From assembly GCA_021732965.1 (NCBI GenBank), contig JAKFVZ010000414.1, positions 1 through 12,489 on the forward strand: a stretch of DNA of 12,489 bases. The letters are read 5' to 3'. The notes beneath the pieces were generated by a model. It was not told the origin of the DNA. It saw only the letters and a list, made by a program, of their open reading frames with translations, and searched no databases. Both the position numbers and the translations under genes were made by a program. How positions within the stretch are numbered: the first letter of the stretch is position 1; every line of letters begins with the position of its first letter. The DNA comes from Reyranella sp. (GTDB lineage Bacteria; Pseudomonadota; Alphaproteobacteria; Reyranellales; Reyranellaceae). Below are positions 6,181 to 12,489 of this stretch, piece after piece.

Positions 6181-7212
6181 TTAGGGGGCTGGCATGGCGG
6201 GATTGTGGGCGGCGCAGCCGACGTAGGACCGCCCTTCGCTGCGCACCTCCACCGAGTAGGCGAAGAGCGAGCCCGACAGGGGATCGACGCAGCGCCGCTC
6301 CTCGAAGGTGGCGGCGAAACCCGGATCGTCCATCGCCGTATAGCCGACGCTGCCGTCGCCCGGCCTCGACAGGCCACCATGGGCATTGCGCTGGGGCGCC
6401 GGGCTACCCAGCACGTTCAACATCATGTCCCGCCCGGTGACCTCCAGGCGCCAGGACGGCTCGCTGCCCGAGGCGATCCATTCGCGCTGGTCGAAGCGTT
6501 CCCGACAGCCCGCCGTCTCGACCGCCGCCCGGCGCACTTCGAGCGCGCCAATGCCACCTCCCGGCCCCGCTTCGCGGGCGCCGTAGAATTCGACGAACAT
6601 CGGCCGCCCTTCCTGGCTTGCCGTCAGTGCCCGCAGGGCCTTGCCCAGTTCCTGCCCGGGCGTCCGGTCCTCCAGTGCCATCGGAGCGCCGTCGCAGGGC
6701 GAGAACTGCAGCTTGCCGCCGACCTCGCGGACAAGGCCGCGCAGGCGGATAGCCGTGGCCGGCAACGGCTGGCGGGCCGCCTCGGGTGGCCTCTGCGCCG
6801 GTCTCTGCGCCAACGCCGTCGTCGCGACCGGCGGAGGCGTACCACTCGGCCCCCGTCCGAACGGGGTCGGCGCGGCGCGTGTCGCCGGCACCGGCAGCGC
6901 ATAGAAGAACAGCGGCTTGTCGGCCGCATCCAGCAGGCAGACGAACTGCGTCTCGAGCGGGCCGCGATTCCGATAGGTGAGCCGGCCGCGCAACGTGAGC
7001 GCCGAGGCGACCGATTGCGGTCCCACCTTCATGTCGATCTTCTCGATGGTCGGCGGCGGGAACTCCAGTGCCGCGATCTTCTCGATCGCACCGTCGAGCC
7101 GCCGGTACTGTGCGTCGCCGAACAGCACGCACTGCTGCGCAAGATAGGTCTGCGCCTGGGCCGTCAACCCGGACAGGAAAAGCAAGGGCGCGAGCAGGAA
7201 AGCGAAGCGCAT
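6181..7212 (-). CDS. Secreted uncharacterised protein with C-terminal COG3650-like domain
   Basis: A 343-residue exported protein of unknown function. The start at 7212 is chosen over a longer open frame because it begins a clear Sec signal peptide (MRFAFLLAPLLFLSGL, cleavage likely after AQA at 18-20). Upstream in-frame residues look non-coding and run into the divergent gene. It has three parts. Residues 21-105 form a first domain (LTLRGRLTYRNRG, CLLDAADKPLFFYA). Residues 106-154 are a Pro/Ala/Arg-rich linker. Residues 155-343 carry LRGLVREVGGKLQFSPCDG (157-175), then a segment with SGSEPSWRLEVTG (248-260) and YVGCAAH (330-336), which match the pattern of COG3650 / META-like envelope proteins. 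Six cysteines in the mature protein suggest periplasmic disulfides. No Shine-Dalgarno is obvious. It is followed 11 nt later by the sirtuin gene. The domain identification is from memory of motifs, so moderate confidence. Confidence 0.65.
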   Translation of the reverse strand: MRFAFLLAPLLFLSGLTAQAQTYLAQQCVLFGDAQYRRLDGAIEKIAALEFPPPTIEKIDMKVGPQSVASALTLRGRLTYRNRGPLETQFVCLLDAADKPLFFYALPVPATRAAPTPFGRGPSGTPPPVATTALAQRPAQRPPEAARQPLPATAIRLRGLVREVGGKLQFSPCDGAPMALEDRTPGQELGKALRALTASQEGRPMFVEFYGAREAGPGGGIGALEVRRAAVETAGCRERFDQREWIASGSEPSWRLEVTGRDMMLNVLGSPAPQRNAHGGLSRPGDGSVGYTAMDDPGFAATFEERRCVDPLSGSLFAYSVEVRSEGRSYVGCAAHNPAMPAP

Positions 7213-7294
7213 GAGGGCGCAGGATAGCACCGGACGATGGGCGCGCACGACAAACCGGCCTAAGCTCCGTGAAACATCTGCGGGAGCCAGCGCC
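7213..7294. promoter_or_regulatory. Divergent intergenic region
   Basis: The 82 bases between the start codons of the secreted protein (minus strand) and the polysaccharide deacetylase (plus strand) must hold promoters for both directions unless transcription enters from elsewhere. I could not find convincing -35/-10 pairs here. The only clear signal is a GGGAG ribosome site at 7282-7286, eight bases before the deacetylase ATG at 7295. Confidence 0.4.
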
Positions 7295-8152
7295 ATGCCG
7301 CGCCACATCGTCTGCCTCACCTTCGACCACGACCATCTCTCGGGCTTCATCGCCCGCGGTATGACGTCCCCGACAGCAATCTCGCGGGGCGAGTACGACG
7401 TGGTGGTGATCCCCCGCCTGGTCGCCCTGATGGAGCGCTACGGCATCAAGGGCACGTTCTTCACGCCCGGCCACACGATCGACAGCTCGCCACAAGCCGT
7501 GATGCCCTACGTCGAGGCGGGCCACGAGCTGGCCCATCACGGCTGGACCCACCGCCTACCGGTCACTCTCTCCCGCGAGGAGGAAGAGGAGGAGATCGTC
7601 CGCGGCAACGAATCGATCAAGCGCATCAGCGGCCACGCCGCCCGCGGGTACCGCTCACCCGCCTGGGACCTCTCGCCCCACTCCATCGAACTGCTGCTGA
7701 AGCACGGCATCCAATACGACAGCTCGATGATGGGCCATGACTACGATTGCTACTTCGCCCGCCAGGGCGACGTCGCCGAGTTGCTGAAGCCGTTCGTGCG
7801 CGGCCGCGAGACGCCCCTGCTGGAGATGCCGATCAGCTGGTCGCTCGACGATTTCCCGCACTTCGAATACATGCGCCTGCCCAATGGCTCGGTGCAGCAA
7901 GGCCTGATGAACGCCACGAACGTCCTCGACAATTTCGTCGACGACTTCACCTACATGACCCGCGTCCAGCCCGACTTCGGCATCCTCACCTACACCTTCC
8001 ACCCGCACGTCATCGGCCGCGGCCATCGCATGATGATGCTCGAACGCCTCATCCAGCGCCTGATGGAAGGCGGCGCGGTGTTCATGACGATGGAACAGGC
8101 GATGAGCGAATGGCTCGCGCGCAACCAGGGTGTGCGCAAGGCGGCGGAGTAA
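7295..8152 (+). CDS. Polysaccharide deacetylase family protein, PgdA/PuuE-like
   Basis: A 285-residue NodB-homology (carbohydrate esterase 4-type) hydrolase that should remove an N-acyl group or open an amide using a divalent metal. Metal and catalytic landmarks are TFDHDHLSG (9-17, D11 and D13), AHHGWTH (80-86, H82 and H86), RGYRSPAWDLSP (117-128), EMPISWSLDD (177-186) and TFHPHVIGR (234-242). The layout closely matches the Helicobacter pylori peptidoglycan deacetylase HP0310 and the PuuE allantoinase-type branch, which are intracellular, strand-permuted members. No signal peptide is present, so the protein is cytosolic and peptidoglycan itself is an unlikely direct substrate unless precursors are used. 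A six-glutamate run occurs at 95-100. The ATG at 7295 has a good GGGAG site 8 nt upstream, so the 28 upstream in-frame residues are excluded. It is monocistronic, followed by a REP-like hairpin. Confidence 0.85.
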   Translation: MPRHIVCLTFDHDHLSGFIARGMTSPTAISRGEYDVVVIPRLVALMERYGIKGTFFTPGHTIDSSPQAVMPYVEAGHELAHHGWTHRLPVTLSREEEEEEIVRGNESIKRISGHAARGYRSPAWDLSPHSIELLLKHGIQYDSSMMGHDYDCYFARQGDVAELLKPFVRGRETPLLEMPISWSLDDFPHFEYMRLPNGSVQQGLMNATNVLDNFVDDFTYMTRVQPDFGILTYTFHPHVIGRGHRMMMLERLIQRLMEGGAVFMTMEQAMSEWLARNQGVRKAAE

Positions 8153-8157
8153 TTCTT

Positions 8158-8244
8158 GTCATCCTGAGCGAAGCGAAGGATCTCACGTTCGCCAAGGAGT
8201 ACGCCGTTCGATCCGCAAGGTCCTTCGCTTGCGCTCAGGACGAC
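8158..8244. repeat. REP-like imperfect inverted repeat between convergent genes
   Basis: The left arm (8158-8183) and right arm (8218-8244) are reverse complements apart from two substitutions and one inserted base, flanking a 34-base loop. The shared core reads CCTGAGCG-AAGCGAAGGA, a sequence well known as a dispersed extragenic repeat in many bacterial genomes. It starts 5 bases after the deacetylase stop and ends just before the convergent DehI-like stop at 8247-8249, the classic location for such elements. The transcript would fold into a long stem in either direction and could stabilise or terminate both mRNAs. No transposase is nearby; a REP-associated tyrosine transposase elsewhere in the genome is possible. 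Confidence 0.8.
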
Positions 8245-8246
8245 TG

Positions 8247-9038
8247 TTAGAGCGCCGTGCCTCGCGCCACGCGGATCGCGCGGCAGATCGTGACCATCTT
8301 GCCGATGGCGTGATCGACGAAGAGGCCGACGGCGTTTTCGATTGCGTCGGCCTGTGCCGGGCGCTCGGCGGAAATCGAGCGTGCCAGCGTGCTGGCGAGG
8401 GTGGCGGCGGTTTTCCGGTTGTCCAGGATGGCCCGGCGCAGCGAGCCGTCCGCCGCGACCGGCGCAAGCGCCGCCTCGACGCGTTGCAGGAACGACGGCG
8501 CGTGCGCCAGGTGGCGGTACATGCTGGCCAGGATCAGCGGCTGGGGCTCGTCGCCGAATTTGTTGAGGCGCAGGACCAGCGCCCAGGTCTCGGGCTCAAC
8601 GTCGTCCTCGGAGGCGAGCTTGGGCAGTTGCAGGTCGGGCGCCGGCTTGCGCGGGCCCGGCTCGATCCTGCCCTCACGCGCCACCTCGCCGTTCAGCCAG
8701 GCGCGCAGGGCTCCAAGTGCGAACAGGTTGATCGTGTTGGAATGGTCGTAGCTCGCCAGCACGGCATCGACGCTGGCGGGTTCCTCACCGGCCAGCGAGG
8801 CCAGCCGCGGAATGTCCATGGTCTGGCGAAAGGTCGCCATCGCCGCATCGGGCAGACCATGGAGATAGAGCGGCTTCACGGCCGCCCAGGCCCAGGGCAA
8901 TGCCCCTTCCATGGTCGCGAGATGACGCCAGACCAGATTGACCACACGCACGCCGACGGTGGCCCTGATGTCCGCAAAGAGATCGGCGATCTCGCCGGTG
9001 GCTTGCGCCTCCGTGATCGCCGGCAGCGGATCGCTCAC
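8247..9038 (-). CDS. DehI-like (halocarboxylic acid dehalogenase family) protein
   Basis: A 263-residue, mainly helical protein resembling the group I 2-haloacid dehalogenase DehI family, whose best known member (Pseudomonas putida PP3, about 296 residues) hydrolyses D- and L-2-haloacids through a water activated by an aspartate. The family's internal duplication is visible: VVNLVWRHLATMEGALPWAW (32-51) and LILASMYRHLAHAPSFLQR (168-186) share the RHLA core about 137 residues apart. I cannot place the catalytic aspartate securely; D164 is a candidate by its position before the second repeat. Many members are only annotated by fold, so the substrate need not be halogenated. The start is GTG at 9038, overlapping the stop of the dioxygenase gene by 4 nt (GTGA), indicating translational coupling. 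It is the last gene of the CoA-transferase operon and ends next to the REP-like hairpin. Confidence 0.68.
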   Translation of the reverse strand: MSDPLPAITEAQATGEIADLFADIRATVGVRVVNLVWRHLATMEGALPWAWAAVKPLYLHGLPDAAMATFRQTMDIPRLASLAGEEPASVDAVLASYDHSNTINLFALGALRAWLNGEVAREGRIEPGPRKPAPDLQLPKLASEDDVEPETWALVLRLNKFGDEPQPLILASMYRHLAHAPSFLQRVEAALAPVAADGSLRRAILDNRKTAATLASTLARSISAERPAQADAIENAVGLFVDHAIGKMVTICRAIRVARGTAL

Positions 9039-9916
9039 TCGGCCGCCTGCTTGGAATCCTGGCCCAGCACGGTGAAGAACGACGCGGTCTTGGGTTGCTT
9101 CGGCAGTTCGACCAGCCCTTCCTTGAGGCGGGCGAAGCGGGCCTCCTTGCCGCGCACGATGCGACCCTCGTTCGGACTGGGCATCGGGTTGCGGGCGATC
9201 GGCATCGCGTCGGCGGCCGAATAGACGCAGATGTAGAGACCGCGCGACTTGTCGGCGCCGTTGGCGGCCGAGCCGTGCAGCAGGCGCGTGTGCATCAGGC
9301 AGACGCTGCCGGCCTTGCCCAGACAGGGAACCGACTGGCCGAGCGCCTTCTTCTCCTCGTCGGCCGCAACGGCGCCGGTGAAGCGATCACCCTCGAACAG
9401 CGACAGGACCGGCCCCTTGTGCGAGCCCGGCACCACGGTGAGGCAGCCGTTGCTCTCGTCGACGTCGTCGAGGAACAACAGTGCCGTCACGATGTCGTCG
9501 TTGGTATGGGGCGTGTAGGCGAAGTCCTGATGGTAGTTGACCTCGGTCCGCGCTCCCGAAAGCTTCAGGTTGATCTTGCAGTGGTGGAACTTCACGTCCG
9601 GCCCGATCAGGTCGGCCACCATGTCGACCATGCGGGCATCGAGCATGACCTCGCGATAGGCGTCGGAAATGTCGGACGGGTTGTTGATCCGCCGCAGCGC
9701 CGGCTTCTCCGCACTGTGCTCGGCACCCATGTCGAACCGCGGACGGCCGTCGATGGTGGGCGGACCGAATGGCGTCGCGTGCGCCCGGCTCTGCTCGACC
9801 CAGCCTGCGATCTCCGCCTTCAGGGCCCCGAGCTGGGCCGGGGTGACGGCGTCCTCCACCATGAGATACCCGTCGCGCCAGAACGCGTCGCGCTGATCTT
9901 GCGTCAGAACCGTCAT
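9035..9916 (-). CDS. Phytanoyl-CoA dioxygenase (PhyH) family Fe(II)/2-oxoglutarate oxygenase
   Basis: A 293-residue cytosolic oxygenase that should couple 2-oxoglutarate decarboxylation to hydroxylation of an organic substrate. The metal triad is intact: HQD (H129, D131) in NYHQDFAYTPH, and H214 in MHTRLLHGSAAN. R225 is a candidate for the 2-oxoglutarate carboxylate. Supporting family features are the N-terminal FWRDGYLMVEDAVTPAQL (12-29), LLFLDDVDESNGCLTVVPGSHKG (146-168) and KAGSVCLMHTRLLHG (201-215). Because the aspartate is present it should hydroxylate rather than halogenate. Phytanoyl-CoA hydroxylase acts on the alpha-carbon of branched acyl-CoAs, and the adjacent CoA-transferase and crotonase make an acyl-CoA substrate plausible, though PhyH members also act on free small molecules. 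A GGGAG site (9927-9923) overlaps the upstream crotonase stop, 10 nt from it; the 3' end overlaps the DehI-like gene by 4 nt. Confidence 0.88.
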   Translation of the reverse strand: MTVLTQDQRDAFWRDGYLMVEDAVTPAQLGALKAEIAGWVEQSRAHATPFGPPTIDGRPRFDMGAEHSAEKPALRRINNPSDISDAYREVMLDARMVDMVADLIGPDVKFHHCKINLKLSGARTEVNYHQDFAYTPHTNDDIVTALLFLDDVDESNGCLTVVPGSHKGPVLSLFEGDRFTGAVAADEEKKALGQSVPCLGKAGSVCLMHTRLLHGSAANGADKSRGLYICVYSAADAMPIARNPMPSPNEGRIVRGKEARFARLKEGLVELPKQPKTASFFTVLGQDSKQAAE

Positions 9917-9926
9917 CGCCGTCTCC

Positions 9927-10721
9927 CTAGCGTCCTTTGAACACGGGTTTACGCTTCTCCATGAAGGCCGTGCGGCCCTCGATGTAATCCTCGGAGTCGA
10001 AGCATTGCTTCACCAGCCCGTTGAGGCGGGCGAAGTCCGGCTCGCCGTCGAGGCGCGTCAGTTCCTCGATCGTGCGCTTGGCGGCATGCATGGTGAGCGG
10101 CGCATTCTCGCCGATCATCCTGCAGTAGTTGTCGACATAGGAGTCGAGTTCGGCGTCGGGCACGACTCGTGTGACCAGCCCCATGCCGAAGGCTTCCTGC
10201 GCGTTGAAGTGCCGGGCGGTGAAGAAGATTTCCTTGGCATGGGACGGGCCCACGAGGTCGGTCAGGATCTTGAGGCCGCTGGCCCGATAGCCCAGCCCGA
10301 GCCGTGCCGCCGGCACGCCGAACCGGCTGTTCTCCGACGCGATTCGGATGTCGCAGAGCAGCGACACCGCCAGCCCGCCGCCGATGCAGTAGCCGCGGAT
10401 GCGGGCGATTGTCGGCTTGGAGCACCTGTTGAGGCGCTTGTTCGCCATCTCGCCGATCTTGTCGTAGTAGGCGACCTGCTCGGGCGTGTTACGCGCCTTC
10501 TCGAATTCCGAGATGTCGGCGCCCGAGACGAAGGCCTTGTCGCCCGCCCCCGTCACTACCACGACGCGGATTTCCGGGTCCCGCTCGAACTCGTCGAGAA
10601 TGACCGGAATCGCCTCCCACATGTCGGTGGAGGTGGCATTGTGCTTCTGCGGCTTGTTGAAGACGAGCCGGCCGACCGGTCCCACCTTCTCGGCAATCAT
10701 GTTCGGCGTCGGGCTGATCAT
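9927..10721 (-). CDS. Enoyl-CoA hydratase/isomerase (crotonase) family protein lacking both hydratase glutamates
   Basis: A 264-residue crotonase-fold protein, expected to bind an acyl-CoA and stabilise a thioester enolate. The oxyanion-hole segments SGADI (66-70) and IGGGL (113-117) are intact, with CDIRIA (123-128) and FGVPAARLGLGY (134-145) following at family spacing. Aligning by eye with rat enoyl-CoA hydratase, the catalytic Glu of GGGCE (E144) corresponds to A118 and the Glu of FGQPE (E164) to A138. Both acid/base residues of the classical hydratase are therefore missing. Other crotonase reactions (isomerase, decarboxylase, thioester or C-C hydrolase, lyase) are more likely than simple hydration. 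The ATG at 10721 starts 2 nt after the CoA-transferase stop; an in-frame ATG at 10700 is an alternative start. Length is typical. Confidence 0.88.
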   Translation of the reverse strand: MISPTPNMIAEKVGPVGRLVFNKPQKHNATSTDMWEAIPVILDEFERDPEIRVVVVTGAGDKAFVSGADISEFEKARNTPEQVAYYDKIGEMANKRLNRCSKPTIARIRGYCIGGGLAVSLLCDIRIASENSRFGVPAARLGLGYRASGLKILTDLVGPSHAKEIFFTARHFNAQEAFGMGLVTRVVPDAELDSYVDNYCRMIGENAPLTMHAAKRTIEELTRLDGEPDFARLNGLVKQCFDSEDYIEGRTAFMEKRKPVFKGR

Positions 10722-10723
10722 GC

Positions 10724-11902
10724 TCAGATCACGCCCCGCTTGCGGAAGTCGGCGATGGCCGCGGCGTCGAAGCCCGCTTCCTTCAGCACGGCGTCGGTGT
10801 GCTCGCCCTGCTCCGGGGTCGCCGATTTCATCTCGAAGGGCGTGCGGCTCATGTTGATCGCCTGGCCGATCACCTCGATGTCGCCCAGCTTCGGCGAGTG
10901 CACCGGATGCGCCATCTTCAGGTGCTTGACCTGCGGATCGGCGAACATCTCGTCCATCTTGTAGATCGGGCCGGCGGGCACGCCCGCCTTGTTCAGCTTC
11001 TCGACGAGGTCGGCGCTGCTGTATTTCGCGACGCGCTTGTTGATCTCGTCGTTCAGCGCATCGCGATTCTTGGCGCGCGCCTTGTCGGTGCTGAACCGCT
11101 CGTCGGTGTAGAGTTCCGGCGAAGCGACGGCCTCGCAGAAGCGCTTGTAAATGTGGCCGCCCGACGCCGCGATGTTGATGTAGCCGTCGCTGGTCTTGAA
11201 GACGCCGGTCGGGATCGAGGTCGGATGGTTATTGCCGGCCTGGCCGGGCACGTCCTTGGCCAGCGTCCAGCGGGCGGCCTGGAAGTCGCACATCGAGATC
11301 ATGGCCTGCAACAGCGAGGACGAGACCCACTGGCCCTGGCCGGAGGTCTCGCGCTCCAGCAGCGCGATCAGGATGCCGATGGCGCAGTGCAGGCCCGCGC
11401 CCACGTCGGCGACTGCAATGCCGGCGCGCATCGGGCCTTCGCCCGGATTGCCGGTCACCATCATCAGGCCGCCCATCCCCTGGGCGATCTGATCGAAGCC
11501 GGCACGCTCGGCGTAGGGTCCGTCCTGGCCGAAGCCCGAGATCGATCCGAGGATGACCTTCGGGTTCACCTTCTTCAGGCTCTCATAGTCGATGCCGAGG
11601 CGGAATTTCACGTCGGCGCGGTAGTTCTCGACCACCACGTCGGCCTGCTCGACCAGCTTCATGAAGACGGCCTTGCCGTCCGGCTCCTTGAGGTTGAGCG
11701 TGATCGACCGCTTGTTGCGATGCAGATTCTGGAAGTCGGGCCCGTGCCGCGGACCGCCCATGTCCATCTCGCCGGCGGAGGGCGGCATCTCGACCTTGAT
11801 GCAGTCGGCGCCCCAGTCGGCGAGGTAGCGCACGGCGGTCGGACCGGCGCGCACGCGCGTCAGGTCGAGGACTTTGAAGCGGGCTAACGGTCCTGCGGTC
11901 AT
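10724..11902 (-). CDS. CaiB/BaiF family (family III) CoA-transferase
   Basis: A 392-residue cytosolic CoA-transferase that moves CoA from an acyl-CoA donor to a carboxylic acid. Hallmarks are VLDLTRVRAGP (11-21), YLADWGADCIKVE (26-38), RNKRSITLNLK (62-72), VVENYRADV (90-98), GFGQDGPYAERAGFD (123-137) and the catalytic aspartate in AVADVGAG (D166), aligned with D169 of formyl-CoA transferase. A C-terminal PTSIPTGVFKTSDGYINIA block completes the family fold. The length is standard for a single-domain member. The specificity (formyl, carnitine, succinyl, benzylsuccinate, mesaconyl and others) cannot be read from the sequence. It heads a four-gene block with the crotonase 2 nt downstream, so it probably supplies the acyl-CoA used there. 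The ABC ATPase gene ends 24 nt upstream on the same strand, close enough for shared transcription. Only a weak GAG-rich ribosome site is seen. Confidence 0.92.
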   Translation of the reverse strand: MTAGPLARFKVLDLTRVRAGPTAVRYLADWGADCIKVEMPPSAGEMDMGGPRHGPDFQNLHRNKRSITLNLKEPDGKAVFMKLVEQADVVVENYRADVKFRLGIDYESLKKVNPKVILGSISGFGQDGPYAERAGFDQIAQGMGGLMMVTGNPGEGPMRAGIAVADVGAGLHCAIGILIALLERETSGQGQWVSSSLLQAMISMCDFQAARWTLAKDVPGQAGNNHPTSIPTGVFKTSDGYINIAASGGHIYKRFCEAVASPELYTDERFSTDKARAKNRDALNDEINKRVAKYSSADLVEKLNKAGVPAGPIYKMDEMFADPQVKHLKMAHPVHSPKLGDIEVIGQAINMSRTPFEMKSATPEQGEHTDAVLKEAGFDAAAIADFRKRGVI

Positions 11903-11926
11903 GCTCTCACTCTAACGTTGGAATGC

Positions 11927-12489
11927 TTACTCTACCCGTACCATGGCGGACGGCGCGATCTCCAGCCAGACGCGGCTACCGACCTCGAAAACGGCAGTCG
12001 GGGCGGTCGACACGCGCAGCGGCTTCGAGCCACCCAGCGGACGGACCTGATAGTCCCAGTACTCACCGAGGTAGGAACGATCCACGATCTCCGCTTCGAC
12101 CGACAGATTGGGGCCGCTGCCCACCTGGGTCGACAGGCCGATCGCCTGCGGCCGCAGCGAGTAAAGGAGCTTGCCGCCGCCGCTGGCGCCTTCGAGCGCC
12201 GATGCAGCCGCCGTGAAACCGTCGAAGCGCACGTCGCTGCCCTGCCCCGTCCCTTCGACGAAGTTGGTGCGGCCGATGAAGCCCGCCACGAAACGGCTCC
12301 TGGGCCGGCCGTACAGAACGTGCGGCGCGTCGATCTGCTCGATCTTGCCCTTGTTCATCACGACAATTCGGTCGGAAGTGACCATCGCCTCGGACTGGTC
12401 GTGGGTCACATAGACGGTCGTGATCTTGAACTCGTCGTGGAGGCGGCGGATCTCGAAGAGCATCTCCTCGCGAAGGTTGGCGTCGAGAT
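11927..12489 (-). CDS. ABC transporter ATP-binding protein with TOBE domain (C-terminal part, N-terminus outside window)
   Basis: The last ~187 codons of an importer ATPase of the MalK/PotA/FbpC type. The open frame continues to the window edge, where it reads LDANLREEMLFEIRRLH. This is the D-loop region that follows Walker B, so Walker A, the LSGGQ signature and Walker B lie beyond 12489, and the ATG at 12463 is internal rather than the start. The H-switch is visible in TVYVTHDQSEAM, followed by DRIVVMNKGKIEQIDAP and the FVAGFIGRTNFVEG transition into a TOBE (OB-fold) regulatory domain that runs to the end (VRVE). This class energises uptake of sugars, polyamines, iron or phosphonates; the ligand is not decidable here. 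It lies 24 nt upstream of the CoA-transferase gene on the same strand, so transporter and catabolic genes may form one operon. Confidence 0.9.
   Translation of the reverse strand, partial: LDANLREEMLFEIRRLHDEFKITTVYVTHDQSEAMVTSDRIVVMNKGKIEQIDAPHVLYGRPRSRFVAGFIGRTNFVEGTGQGSDVRFDGFTAAASALEGASGGGKLLYSLRPQAIGLSTQVGSGPNLSVEAEIVDRSYLGEYWDYQVRPLGGSKPLRVSTAPTAVFEVGSRVWLEIAPSAMVRVE

Noticed and set aside
7213..7240. A TATCCT box about 10 nt before the secreted-protein ATG, suggesting a leaderless transcript
   Set aside because: No acceptable -35 hexamer at 16-18 nt; the nearest TTG-type hexamer needs about 21 nt, so the promoter call is not supported.
7213..7350. An N-terminal extension of 46 codons on the secreted protein, reaching into the deacetylase gene
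   Set aside because: The internal ATG at 7212 begins a textbook signal peptide; the extension would bury it and overlap the divergent coding region.
10799..11887. A 362-codon plus-strand open frame opposite the CoA-transferase gene
   Set aside because: Low-complexity composition (Ala/Asp/Val/Arg/His) and exact antisense position to a well-conserved gene; no motif seen.

Overview
This is a GC-rich (roughly two-thirds G+C), gene-dense chromosomal window. The gene set points to an alphaproteobacterium: a TAXI-type TRAP binding protein, a CaiB/BaiF CoA-transferase, a phytanoyl-CoA dioxygenase, a DehI-family protein and a dispersed repeat with a CCTGAGCGAAGCGAAGGAT core. Rhodospirillales/Hyphomicrobiales-like metabolism (for example Reyranella or Bradyrhizobium relatives) fits, but the genus cannot be fixed from this sequence. 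I see no RNA gene, CRISPR array, transposase, phage gene or dedicated transcription regulator. No gene-free stretch exceeds 300 bases.

Region 1 (1-5422) is carbohydrate-acid metabolism plus an envelope pair. A KDG kinase on the + strand overlaps tail-to-tail with a minus-strand run that reads, in transcription order, TAXI solute-binding protein, SDR dehydrogenase, KDPG aldolase, secreted beta-propeller protein, sterol desaturase-type membrane hydroxylase. Kinase and aldolase are consecutive steps (KDG to KDPG to pyruvate plus glyceraldehyde-3-phosphate). The binding protein and dehydrogenase suggest uptake and oxidation of a sugar-acid-like or other small acid. A plausible sigma-70 promoter with a palindrome across its -10 box precedes the TAXI gene.

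Region 2 (5423-8246) has a Sir2-family deacylase behind a secreted COG3650-like protein on the minus strand. A cytosolic PgdA/PuuE-type polysaccharide deacetylase is divergent on the + strand. An imperfect REP-like hairpin follows the deacetylase and separates it from the convergent Region 3 operon.

Region 3 (8247-12489) is a tight minus-strand operon: CoA-transferase, crotonase-fold protein, phytanoyl-CoA dioxygenase-like Fe(II)/2-oxoglutarate oxygenase, and DehI-like protein, with gaps of 2 and 10 nt and then a 4-nt overlap. It is preceded by the C-terminal part of an ABC transporter ATPase running off the window edge. The likely job is CoA activation and oxidative breakdown of an unidentified carboxylic acid. 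The crotonase lacks both classical hydratase glutamates, and the DehI-like protein is shorter than the characterised dehalogenase. This operon is the best candidate in the window for an undescribed pathway; that is an inference from gene order and residues, not a demonstrated function.
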